Source: JBDRGC01 sp043818215 (GTDB lineage Bacteria; Chloroflexota; Anaerolineae; Anaerolineales; UBA11858). Taken from it: a DNA stretch of 5,505 nt. The notes beneath the pieces were generated by a model. It was not told the origin of the DNA and made no database searches. It worked only from the letters and a program-made list of their open reading frames with translations. The stretch's first letter is position 1; each line of letters opens with the position of its first letter. Where the stretch lies: contig JBDRGC010000209.1 in assembly GCA_043818215.1 (NCBI GenBank), forward strand, positions 1 through 5,505, written 5' to 3'. This document shows positions 1-5,390 of the stretch, piece by piece. The position numbers and the translations under genes are program-made.

Positions 1-25
1 CCCACCGCCCCTCCTTTTTGAGAAG
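1..25. repeat. Dispersed intergenic repeat, copy A (cut by window edge)
   Basis: This stretch lies just downstream of the second receptor gene (minus-strand sense). It aligns with 4001-4026 in the same orientation at about 22 of 26 columns with one gap. Shared blocks are CCCAC, GCCC and CTTTTTGAGAAG. Both copies sit 3' of a minus-strand gene. Read on the minus strand, the flank GGCACCTT-CTCAAA-AAGG can form only a short, imperfect hairpin and no T-run follows, so it is not a convincing intrinsic terminator. I infer a small dispersed 3'-end repeat. The true left boundary is outside the window, and chance similarity of low-complexity sequence is not excluded. Confidence 0.45.
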
Positions 26-60
26 GTGCCTCCAAATTCTCTCAAGTCCGGGTTTGCTTC

Positions 61-1785
61 TCAAGGAAGCTGCGGAACAACATCACGAGTGCTTTCTTCG
101 TTTGTCTGCGGCACATCTAGCTGGATCAACCCATCAGATGCTTGCAGAGTTTGCCCAAGTTCGCGAAGCGTTGTGCGTAAGATCGTATCTATATCCGTGG
201 ATGCCCAGACTTTGCTGGTAATGTCTGCTACTATGCGGTCGTGTTGTGATGCCCGTTGGGTTTCCTCTACCAGACGCACGTTCTCTAACGCTAAGCCTGC
301 CTGGGTTGCTACGGCCTCGATGAACGATTGCTCATCGGGAGACCAGGTCTCTTTATCCGCCTCTAGGGTGAGATTGCCAATCACCTGTTCGCGCAGCATG
401 AGGGGAACGTTGATCGTTGTGGCTTGATCGCTGCTCGCAGCCGGTTGGCGGTCAGTGGTCAACGGGCTGACATCGGCGGTCGGCGGTCGGCGGTCGGCAC
501 CCAACGCTTTGTTCTCGAAGGTGTAACTTAAATCTGCGCCCCGCATTGTCACATCTGTCCAGGCTTCGCCCAGATATTGTTGGTTTAACCTGCGAATTTC
601 TTCCAGGTTGGCTTGCACCTGCTGGAAGAGCGTCGCGTTTTCCATAGCGATGGCTAATCCGTCGGCAACACCTTGCAGGACGGTGATATCGTCTTGATCG
701 AAGGCCTCGGGTTTCTCAGATTGGACAGTGAGTGTGCCCAATACCTGGGGGCCGCTTATCATGGGGAGTGCCAGTTCGGAACGAGTTAGAGGGAGGTGAG
801 GATTATCGAAATGCACAGCATCCGGCCCTACATCTAGCGCGATTCTTGCCTGCCGGCGGGAAATTGCCCACCCAATTGTAGATGTGCCTCCAATCGCCAC
901 CTTGTGCCCCTCAGATAGCATTTTTTGCCCTGCTTCGCCCGTACCGGCACGCAGAATAGCATACAGCCCTTTCTCGTCAATGCTGAAAACGCCGGCGTAG
1001 TAGAGACCGAAACGTTCCTTAACCAGATTTACTACTTGTTGGAAAAGAGTGGCCGGATCAAGTTCAGCGCTGATGGCCTGTGTGATCTCTGCGGCTGTAT
1101 GTACCTGTACCTCGCTCCGCTCGAGAGCCTGAGTGCGCTGTTCGAGACGGGCGCGGTCGCGTTCCAGTTCGGTTGTGAGGCTGTGCCCCCGTTGCAGGCT
1201 TTTGTTTAATCCGTTGATTATTACCCCCAGCGAAAGCACAATTATGATATTCACGGTCAGGAATGGAATGCTTGTGTTGATCCAGGATGAAAAATTGGCA
1301 GGGTTGGCGGCATCACTTATAGATGGGATGGCGATCCAACCCTGGTTCATCATCATACCTATTGACAGAAGCGTGATTGTGCTGCATATAGCTGCAACGA
1401 TGCCTGCCTGAAGACTCAGAAATACTCCCGCGAGAATTGAGAAGCCCACCAACCAGATACGAACATCGCCAACGTTTGCATACTGTAAAGCGGAAACCAC
1501 ACCTAAGGCGTAAAAGAGTGCTAACAGCACCCCGGCGCGCATATTGTACGATAGCCAGTGGCTGAACGCGATGAGCAATATCCCTGCGTAGGACAGAGTG
1601 TAGATAATTATCCACCCCCAGCTTCTGTGTTGGATTGTTGAGACTAGATTGGTTACGTAAATTCCGCTACCCAATACCGCGGCACTGATCAGCACGACAG
1701 CAAGAATGCGTTCACGCCAGTACTGCACCTCGTTTTCTCTGTCGGGGGCAGATGGATCCAGAAAGCGTTCGAAAAACCGATTCAT
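61..1785 (-). CDS. Six-TM membrane receptor with GAF domains and no output domain
   Basis: Predicted 574-residue integral membrane signalling protein. Six hydrophobic helices are visible at about residues 27-48, 57-76, 84-104, 109-124, 126-146 and 173-194, followed by a charged coiled-coil linker (about 195-232). A complete GAF domain spans about 241-384 (motifs FGLYYAGVFSID, STIGWAISRRQARIALDV, VLGTLTVQSEKPEAFDQDD). After a helical connector comes a shortened second GAF-like unit (about 458-503: VPLMLREQVIGNLTLE, then DEQSFIEAVATQAGLALEN) that lacks the usual N-terminal half. Residues 430-448 are encoded by a heptamer repeat tract. The C-terminus ends with an ITSK..DI..IL segment also found in the upstream gene product. 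GAF domains bind small ligands or mediate dimerisation; the ligand is unknown. No kinase, cyclase or DNA-binding domain follows, so an effector must act in trans. The ATG overlaps the upstream stop (ATGA) and is preceded by GGAGGAGG at 7 nt, which fixes the start and implies translational coupling. Confidence 0.9.
   Translation of the reverse strand: MNRFFERFLDPSAPDRENEVQYWRERILAVVLISAAVLGSGIYVTNLVSTIQHRSWGWIIIYTLSYAGILLIAFSHWLSYNMRAGVLLALFYALGVVSALQYANVGDVRIWLVGFSILAGVFLSLQAGIVAAICSTITLLSIGMMMNQGWIAIPSISDAANPANFSSWINTSIPFLTVNIIIVLSLGVIINGLNKSLQRGHSLTTELERDRARLEQRTQALERSEVQVHTAAEITQAISAELDPATLFQQVVNLVKERFGLYYAGVFSIDEKGLYAILRAGTGEAGQKMLSEGHKVAIGGTSTIGWAISRRQARIALDVGPDAVHFDNPHLPLTRSELALPMISGPQVLGTLTVQSEKPEAFDQDDITVLQGVADGLAIAMENATLFQQVQANLEEIRRLNQQYLGEAWTDVTMRGADLSYTFENKALGADRRPPTADVSPLTTDRQPAASSDQATTINVPLMLREQVIGNLTLEADKETWSPDEQSFIEAVATQAGLALENVRLVEETQRASQHDRIVADITSKVWASTDIDTILRTTLRELGQTLQASDGLIQLDVPQTNEESTRDVVPQLP
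446..498. repeat. In-frame heptamer repeat tract inside the receptor gene
   Basis: On the plus strand, three perfect CGGCGGT heptamers (474-480, 481-487, 488-494) continue into a partial CGGC. The same 7-nt phase extends leftward through degenerate units TGGCGGT (446), CAGTGGT (453), CAACGGG (460) and CTGACAT (467). The gene reads the opposite strand and encodes residues about 430-448, giving a repeated R-R-P-P-T-A-D pattern that degrades to P-L-T-T-D-R-Q-P. Because seven is coprime to three, the tract has a 21-nt (7-residue) coding period, and three added units keep the frame. It falls exactly where the second GAF-like unit is shortened, in a linker that should tolerate variation. The related CCGACCACCGACCGCC occurs between genes at 5351-5366. 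Confidence 0.85.
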
Positions 1786-3896
1786 ACAGATGCCTCCTCC
1801 CCGTCATGGTTATTTCCGCCGCCATTGATAATTTGCGCTGCCGGGACTACGGCTATCTCTATTTTTGCGCGCCGGGCATCTAAGGCTTTGCTGAGTTCTT
1901 GGGTTGTAGTTGCCAGGATACTTTGCATATCTACCGCGCTGCGAATCTTGCTGGTGATTTCGTAGAGCTGCCGGTCGCGTTCGGCCCTTTCTTGGGCATT
2001 TTCCAGTAGGCGGGCATTGCGCACTGTCACAGCAACCTGGGCAGCCAGAGTGGTGAGCAATCGCATATCGTCTTCATCGAAGCGATGCTCATGTTCGATA
2101 TCTTGAATGACAATGGCGCCAATGATATCTCCACCAACTAGAAGGGGGACGCCAAGCCAGGATTTTGCTGGAGTGTCACTTGTAACGATGGCGCCCATTG
2201 CCTGGCTGCGGTTTATAGTATCCTCCACGATCATCAAAGGTTGGCGTGTGCGGATGATGATGGATGTCAACCCTTGACCAAGAGGGAAGGACGGTATGGA
2301 TACAATTTCGCCTCCATCGTCCATATAGGGAATTTCGATCATATTTGTAGACGGTGTGTACAAAGCGATGAGGAAATTGACATCGCTTATCACTTTGATA
2401 ATCTGTTGGTGGATGGTTTCATATAGTTGAGCTAGACTGGTCTCGGTTGAGATGGATTGACTGATGGTGTTCAATATCTGTAATTCTGTCAGGCGTTGCG
2501 TGATGGTTTGCAGGGCGTTGACTTTTTCCAGCGCTGTTGCCGCCATTCTTACGAGACTGCCATAGGCATCCAGGGCTGTATTTGTCAGGGGTTCTTGTTC
2601 TGTGGCCCCCATAATCAATATGGCAGCCAAATTATCGCCAGTGATGATTGGCAAAAACGCGCAGGATTTGAAATCGAGTTGATCATATAAATCGACTAAC
2701 GCGCCAGGTAAACCGAGAGCCTCGTCAGGGTTGGCAATCAGGAGGGGTGAAGTTGCCGGAAGGGCAGCTCCAATCTCACTTGGGGAAACGGGAATCAATG
2801 GGAGCGATCCTTCTAAAAGTGTGCCTCGAGGATCGGTCACGAAAATTCCTCGCAAATTGTTTTGTTCTGCCACGAAGAGTGCTGACGCGTAGGGGGCTTG
2901 CTGGATGGTGTTCTTCAATGCCAGGAATACATCTTCTGTGGTCTCTGCTTCTGCGATTGTGTGGCTGGCCTGATAGAGCAGGGATGTAGCCCGGAGGTCT
3001 ACTTGAGTGGTTTCCAGCATCTGGATATTTCGTAGCGCGGATGCAATTTGGTTAGCCAGGGTTCCAAGGGTGGCAATATCGTCATCGCTGAAAGCATTTA
3101 AATGGATACATTGAATATCAAGTGCCCCCATGACATTATCGCCGACGCTCAGTGGAATGACAGCCTCCGAGTTCGTTTCTGGGAGAGTTTCGATTTCAAG
3201 ATAGTAGGGGTCTTTGCTGACATCAGAAGCAACCCAGGGACGATTGTTGGCTGTAACCCATCCAATGATCGAGTGGGAGTCAACAGCCAGTTGGAAGTTG
3301 GGTGCCGTGGTTGCGGCGTTGATATTGCCCGATTCTGCCCTCAAGACGGCGTGCTTTCTCGTGTCATCCAAAAGGTAGATGGCGGCGTGGTAATAATCGA
3401 AACGCTCGATGATCAAGTTGACAGTCGGCTGCAAGAGTTCATCGAGGCTTGTGGCTGAAGTCGCTATCTGGGCTGCTTCTGCTACCGTCTGGATTTGTTG
3501 GGTTCGGGCAGCTACTTTCTTTTCCAGAGAGCGGTAGAGAGTGCTGTGTTCGTCTGCGACCTGGTTGAAAGAATAGGCCAACAGCCCAATTTCGTCGTCT
3601 CGATCCACTACCGCTCGATTTTGAAGATCCCCGTCAGCGAAGTGTAAAGCAGTTTTTGTGATGTCGGTAATGAGAACCACAATATTATTTGTTGCTCGCC
3701 AAATAAGAGCACCCAGAACGGTTAGAGAAAGCAGGAATAAGATTATGCTAAATGATGTGCTTGTGTTGAAAAACGCGATACCCCCCAATATGGCAGTTGA
3801 GATGATGGCTACGGGGAGAAGCAGCCAGAGAGCTTTGCGTGCCAGCTTTCCTCGGAAACGTTTCTCCGGTATAGATGAATCCGTAGCTTGTGACAT
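1782..3896 (-). CDS. HAMP and multi-GAF membrane receptor without output domain
   Basis: Predicted 704-residue membrane-anchored sensor. Two transmembrane helices (about 22-43 and 49-67) are joined by only about five residues, so there is essentially no extracytoplasmic sensing domain. A typical HAMP domain follows (about 68-122; ITKTALHFADGDL and DDEIGLLAYSFNQ), then a coiled coil (about 120-150). Three GAF-type units follow: about 152-292 (FDYYHAAIYLLDD, SIIGWVTANNRPWVASDV, VMGALDIQC), a more divergent one at about 308-458, and about 470-630 (SWLGVPLLVGGDIIGAIVIQD). The protein stops after an ITSK..D...IL helical segment and a short Gly/Asn/Asp/Glu-rich tail. HAMP domains normally pass signals to a kinase or methyl-accepting domain, but none is present, so the output is probably a partner protein (inference). 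The ATG at 3896 has GAGGAG 6 nt upstream. The stop overlaps the next receptor's start by 4 bp, so the two form an operon. The GAF ligand cannot be read from the sequence. Confidence 0.9.
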   Translation of the reverse strand: MSQATDSSIPEKRFRGKLARKALWLLLPVAIISTAILGGIAFFNTSTSFSIILFLLSLTVLGALIWRATNNIVVLITDITKTALHFADGDLQNRAVVDRDDEIGLLAYSFNQVADEHSTLYRSLEKKVAARTQQIQTVAEAAQIATSATSLDELLQPTVNLIIERFDYYHAAIYLLDDTRKHAVLRAESGNINAATTAPNFQLAVDSHSIIGWVTANNRPWVASDVSKDPYYLEIETLPETNSEAVIPLSVGDNVMGALDIQCIHLNAFSDDDIATLGTLANQIASALRNIQMLETTQVDLRATSLLYQASHTIAEAETTEDVFLALKNTIQQAPYASALFVAEQNNLRGIFVTDPRGTLLEGSLPLIPVSPSEIGAALPATSPLLIANPDEALGLPGALVDLYDQLDFKSCAFLPIITGDNLAAILIMGATEQEPLTNTALDAYGSLVRMAATALEKVNALQTITQRLTELQILNTISQSISTETSLAQLYETIHQQIIKVISDVNFLIALYTPSTNMIEIPYMDDGGEIVSIPSFPLGQGLTSIIIRTRQPLMIVEDTINRSQAMGAIVTSDTPAKSWLGVPLLVGGDIIGAIVIQDIEHEHRFDEDDMRLLTTLAAQVAVTVRNARLLENAQERAERDRQLYEITSKIRSAVDMQSILATTTQELSKALDARRAKIEIAVVPAAQIINGGGNNHDGEEASV
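1793..1800 (-). promoter_or_regulatory. Strong ribosome binding site for the second receptor gene
   Basis: GGAGGAGG on the minus strand lies 7 nt before the ATG at 1785, inside the last codons of the upstream receptor gene. Its strength and spacing choose this start and support translational coupling across the ATGA overlap. Confidence 0.8.
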
Positions 3897-3941
3897 GCCA
3901 ATCTCCTCGTAATAGGAAAGATCAAAATTCGTTCTTGGAGT

Positions 3942-3947
3942 ATTATC
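3942..3947 (-). promoter_or_regulatory. Candidate -10 element for the receptor operon
   Basis: GATAAT on the minus strand matches TATAAT at 5 of 6 positions and lies about 46 nt upstream of the receptor ATG at 3896. There is no good -35 at 16-18 nt: TTGAAC at 3976-3971 is 23 nt away. It partly overlaps the CCCATT-A-AATGGG palindrome, which could then act as an operator. Weak evidence; the receptor genes could instead be read through from the response regulator genes. Confidence 0.25.
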
Positions 3948-3959
3948 CCATTAAATGGG
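3947..3959. promoter_or_regulatory. Near-perfect 13-bp palindrome (possible operator)
   Basis: CCCATT and AATGGG form perfect 6-bp arms around a single central A, about 50 nt upstream of the receptor operon start and touching the candidate -10. The position suits a repressor site, but a 13-bp palindrome can occur by chance and no regulator is encoded in the window. Confidence 0.3.
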
Positions 3960-3966
3960 GGAAAAT

Positions 3967-4005
3967 GTGGGTTCAAAATATGTCTGCTGCGCGTTTCGAA
4001 CCCAC
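3967..4005. terminator. Hairpin between response regulator and receptor genes
   Basis: GTGGGTTC (3967-3974) pairs perfectly with GAACCCAC (3998-4005). After one mismatch, three more A-T pairs extend the stem, leaving a loop of roughly 15 nt. In the minus-strand direction of the genes it is followed only by ATTTTCCCCC, a weak U-run. In the plus direction it is followed by GGCCCTTTTCTTTTT. It lies about 100 nt beyond the second response regulator stop, so it may end or attenuate that transcript, or insulate the receptor operon. The poor U-tract on the coding strand leaves the call uncertain; it may instead be part of the adjacent repeat. Confidence 0.4.
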
Positions 4006-4026
4006 GGCCCTTTTCTTTTTGAGAAG
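4001..4026. repeat. Dispersed intergenic repeat, copy B
   Basis: Matches 1-25 in the same orientation (CCCAC, GCCC, then CTTTTTGAGAAG; about 22 of 26 columns with one gap). Its left end overlaps the right arm of the 3967-4005 hairpin. Like copy A it lies 3' of a minus-strand gene (here the second response regulator). Similarity may extend weakly further right, since GAATTT occurs near both copies on the minus strand. Two copies in 5.5 kb suggest a dispersed element, but the match is short. Confidence 0.45.
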
Positions 4027-4106
4027 ATAATTCTTGGAAATTCATCGATCCCCACTGAGAAATGAAGGTATGCACTATTGTCGGGAGTGAGGATAGCGCG
4101 CAAGGT

Positions 4107-4583
4107 TTACCCCATTTCCCAGACAGCTTCTCCTGCCAGAATGCGGCGGATTTGGTCAGGGAATATATCCGGGTCGAGGGGTTTGCCTATGAACCCATCG
4201 AAATTGGCTGCTCGGGCTTTGTTGATTTGTTTCACGCTGGCTTCGGCTGTAACAGCCACAACGTATGTGTCTTTTAGCGTGGGAGATGATCGTATTTTCT
4301 TTAGTGCTCCATAGCCATCTTCATAAGGCAGGCGAATATCCATCAAGATGAGATCCAGGTGAGGCAGAGTGTCTGCATATTCGACGACTTCATAGCCGGA
4401 CGTTTTCCATTCGCAATGGATTCCCATATACCCTAACATTCGAGCAATCAGAACAAAGTTCGCTACATTGTCTTCTACAACCAGTACAGTGGCGCCTTTT
4501 GGCGCATCCCCTTTAGTACTCGGATTAGTGAGATTTCTCCCAGCAGCAGGATTGGGTTTTGTTGTGAGATTGTCTTTTGCCAC
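4107..4583 (-). CDS. Single-domain response regulator (CheY-like receiver) with N-terminal extension
   Basis: Predicted 158-residue cytoplasmic receiver protein. Residues about 1-30 form a polar Asn/Thr/Pro/Lys-rich, probably disordered leader. One receiver domain follows (about 31-152): acidic pair E37-D38 (VLVVEDN), phospho-acceptor D82 in LILMDIRLP, the conserved Thr at T112 (VAVTAEA) and the conserved Lys at K134 (IGKPLDP). All residues needed for phosphorylation and switching are present. There is no DNA-binding or enzymatic output, so it would act by protein contact or as a phospho-relay intermediate (known for such single-domain regulators; partner unknown). The start is GTG at 4583, with AGAGG 7 nt upstream inside the end of the preceding gene and only 4 nt between the genes, implying co-translation. 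The leader is unusual for a stand-alone receiver, but no internal start with a better ribosome site is obvious. Confidence 0.9.
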   Translation of the reverse strand: MAKDNLTTKPNPAAGRNLTNPSTKGDAPKGATVLVVEDNVANFVLIARMLGYMGIHCEWKTSGYEVVEYADTLPHLDLILMDIRLPYEDGYGALKKIRSSPTLKDTYVVAVTAEASVKQINKARAANFDGFIGKPLDPDIFPDQIRRILAGEAVWEMG

Positions 4584-4587
4584 GAGT

Positions 4588-4962
4588 TTACCTCTTTAGA
4601 TAGCGGCTAATTTGTTGGGGTAGAGCATCAACATCAATCGGTTTTTGAATGTACCCGTCGCAACCGGCTGCCAGCGTGCGCTCGCGATCCCCTCTCATTA
4701 CATTAGCCGTGATAGCGATGACGGGAACATCTCTCAATTTAGGGATGGCTTTCAACTGTGCTGTTAACATATAGCCATCCATATCGGGCATATTTATGTC
4801 CATCAAGATTAGATCGGGCGTTGCTGTTTTTAGAATTTCCAGAGCGTCACTAGCATTTTCGGCTTCCAACATAGTATACCCCTCAGCTTGAAGTATTCGC
4901 CTGATCAAGATGCGATTTTCGAAAGTGTCTTCAATGTTGAGTATCGTAACATTGTTTGTCAT
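4588..4962 (-). CDS. Single-domain response regulator (CheY/DivK-like receiver)
   Basis: Predicted 124-residue receiver protein with nothing outside the domain. Numbered from the ATG at 4962, the acidic pair is E11-D12 (ILNIEDT), the phospho-acceptor is D55 (LILMDINMP), the switch Thr is T85 (IAITANV) and the conserved Lys is K107 (YIQKPID). The N-terminal motif reads IEDT rather than the common VEDN, but the acidic residues that bind Mg2+ are kept. An in-frame TTG at 4971 would add three residues, but it lies only 2 nt from GGAG, whereas the ATG has 11 nt, so I prefer the ATG. It is the first gene of the cluster and probably shares a transcript with the next response regulator. Such receivers accept phosphate from a histidine kinase or phosphotransfer protein; none is encoded here. 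The family is widespread, so a specific gene name is not justified. Confidence 0.92.
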   Translation of the reverse strand: MTNNVTILNIEDTFENRILIRRILQAEGYTMLEAENASDALEILKTATPDLILMDINMPDMDGYMLTAQLKAIPKLRDVPVIAITANVMRGDRERTLAAGCDGYIQKPIDVDALPQQISRYLKR

Positions 4963-4973
4963 GTTATACAAAT

Positions 4974-4977
4974 CTCC
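4974..4977 (-). promoter_or_regulatory. Ribosome binding site deciding the first response regulator start
   Basis: GGAG within TTTGGAG on the minus strand is 11 nt before ATG 4962 and only 2 nt before the alternative TTG 4971. The longer spacing is more workable, which favours the ATG. Confidence 0.55.
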
Positions 4978-4984
4978 AAATCCA

Positions 4985-5028
4985 TTGTAACATTAAAGGC
5001 GTATTTCCCCGTGACATAAACGTTACAA
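4985..5028. promoter_or_regulatory. Inverted repeat upstream of the response regulator operon
   Basis: TTGTAACATT (4985-4994) and AACGTTACAA (5019-5028) are inverted copies matching at 9 of 10 positions, with a 24-nt spacer. In the minus-strand transcript they pair as a 10-bp stem with one G-U pair, ending about 23 nt before the ATG at 4962 and 7 nt before the GGAG. It could be a two-half-site operator (TGTAAC half sites) or a leader hairpin affecting ribosome access. A further GTGAC-N6-GTTAC near-palindrome lies at 5011-5026 and overlaps the right arm. Function is inferred from position only. Confidence 0.45.
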
Positions 5029-5032
5029 GGCA

Positions 5033-5038
5033 GTTATA
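5033..5038 (-). promoter_or_regulatory. Candidate -10 element for the response regulator operon
   Basis: TATAAC on the minus strand (5 of 6 to TATAAT) lies about 70 nt upstream of ATG 4962. The nearest -35-like hexamer, TTTACC at 5064-5059, is 20 nt away and matches only 4 of 6. If used, the transcript would start close to the 4985-5028 inverted repeat and include at least part of it. Weak. Confidence 0.22.
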
Positions 5039-5061
5039 TTCTGAGTGTACTTCAAAACGGT

Positions 5062-5069
5062 AAAAAATG
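5062..5069. repeat. Left 8-bp direct repeat (possible target-site duplication)
   Basis: AAAAAATG directly abuts the left terminal inverted repeat of the 5070-5181 element and recurs at 5182-5189. The identity extends to 11 bp (AAAAAATGGTA) because the left element end also begins GTA. A-rich sequence raises the chance-match risk. Confidence 0.45.
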
Positions 5070-5181
5070 GTATCCTCTTCAAAAATCAGGGACGAACCCG
5101 GTTCCTAATGGGTAATGCGCCCGATTCTCTCGGTCTGACACGGCCCCGGGTTCGTGTTACCCTGAAATATGGAGAGGATAC
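5070..5181. repeat. MITE-like 112-bp fold-back element
   Basis: The ends are inverted repeats: GTATCCTCTTCA (5070-5081) pairs with TGGAGAGGATAC (5170-5181) over 12 bp with one G-T pair. Inner arms continue the fold: TCAGGG (5086-5091) with CCCTGA (5160-5165), and ACGAACCCGG (5092-5101) with CCGGGTTCGT (5146-5155), a perfect 10 bp, separated by a 4-nt bulge at 5156-5159. AAAAAATG lies immediately outside both ends (5062-5069 and 5182-5189), as a target-site duplication would; the match runs three bases further (GTA). There is no open reading frame of transposase character, so it would be non-autonomous. An alternative is a structured RNA or attenuator upstream of the response regulator operon. 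Several IS families make 8-bp duplications, so no family is assigned. Confidence 0.55.
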
Positions 5182-5189
5182 AAAAAATG
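5182..5189. repeat. Right 8-bp direct repeat (possible target-site duplication)
   Basis: AAAAAATG directly abuts the right terminal inverted repeat of the 5070-5181 element, matching the copy at 5062-5069. Confidence 0.45.
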
Positions 5190-5200
5190 GTACAGACAAT

Positions 5201-5326
5201 TTCACTCTTTTCACGGGCGATCAGTATAGAGTCAAGTTGAGTGATACTGAGCGCGAATAGGTTTTGTGAAAACAGCATATTGTGAGTTGATCGCGTTATA
5301 ATACGACGGGAAAATAAGGGCATATT
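5201..5326. other. Gene-less stretch between fold-back element and repeat arrays
   Basis: No coding signal is seen on either strand. It holds the 5217-5254 inverted repeat, a minor GTTTT-gtg-AAAAC hairpin (5261-5273), and a plus-strand TATAAT at 5297-5302 without a matching -35 or a downstream gene. Confidence 0.5.
5217..5254. promoter_or_regulatory. Inverted repeat in the intergenic region
   Basis: GCGATCAGTAT (5217-5227) and ATACTGAGCGC (5244-5254) are inverted copies matching at 10 of 11 positions around a 16-nt loop. It is separate from the fold-back element to its left and has no T-run beside it. It may be an operator, a leader hairpin or a relic of another small element. No gene lies within 200 bp to its right in this window. 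Confidence 0.35.
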
Positions 5327-5390
5327 CCGCCCAACCGCCCAACCGCCCAACCGACCACCGACCGCCATCAACCTGTCCAACCCAACCAAC
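5327..5390. repeat. Octamer block grading into degenerate heptamers
   Basis: Three perfect CCGCCCAA octamers (5327-5334, 5335-5342, 5343-5350) are followed by heptamer-phased units CCGACCA (5351), CCGACCG (5358) and CCATCAA (5365), then irregular CCAACCCAACCAAC sequence leading into the CCCCAAT array. The CCGACCG unit is the same family as the tract inside the receptor gene, on the opposite strand. The strong C/A bias on the plus strand marks it as simple-sequence DNA. Confidence 0.8.

Noticed and set aside
18..427. Overlapping plus-strand frames opposite the second receptor
   Set aside because: They are antisense shadows of a strongly supported gene and their products show no domain.
3984..4010. 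tRNA remnant suggested by GTGGGTTCGAAAC on the minus strand
   Set aside because: It resembles a T-arm, but no acceptor, anticodon or D-arm can be built around it; the pairing is a simple long hairpin.
3809..4075. Minus-strand 88-codon frame across the receptor gene start
   Set aside because: It overlaps the well-supported receptor start in another frame and crosses the hairpin and repeat; no domain character.
5045..5260. Plus-strand 71-codon open frame
   Set aside because: It runs through both arms and loop of the fold-back element, has no ribosome site, and its product resembles no family I recognise.
5297..5302. Plus-strand TATAAT as a promoter
   Set aside because: No -35-like hexamer at 16-18 nt and no gene downstream, only simple repeats.
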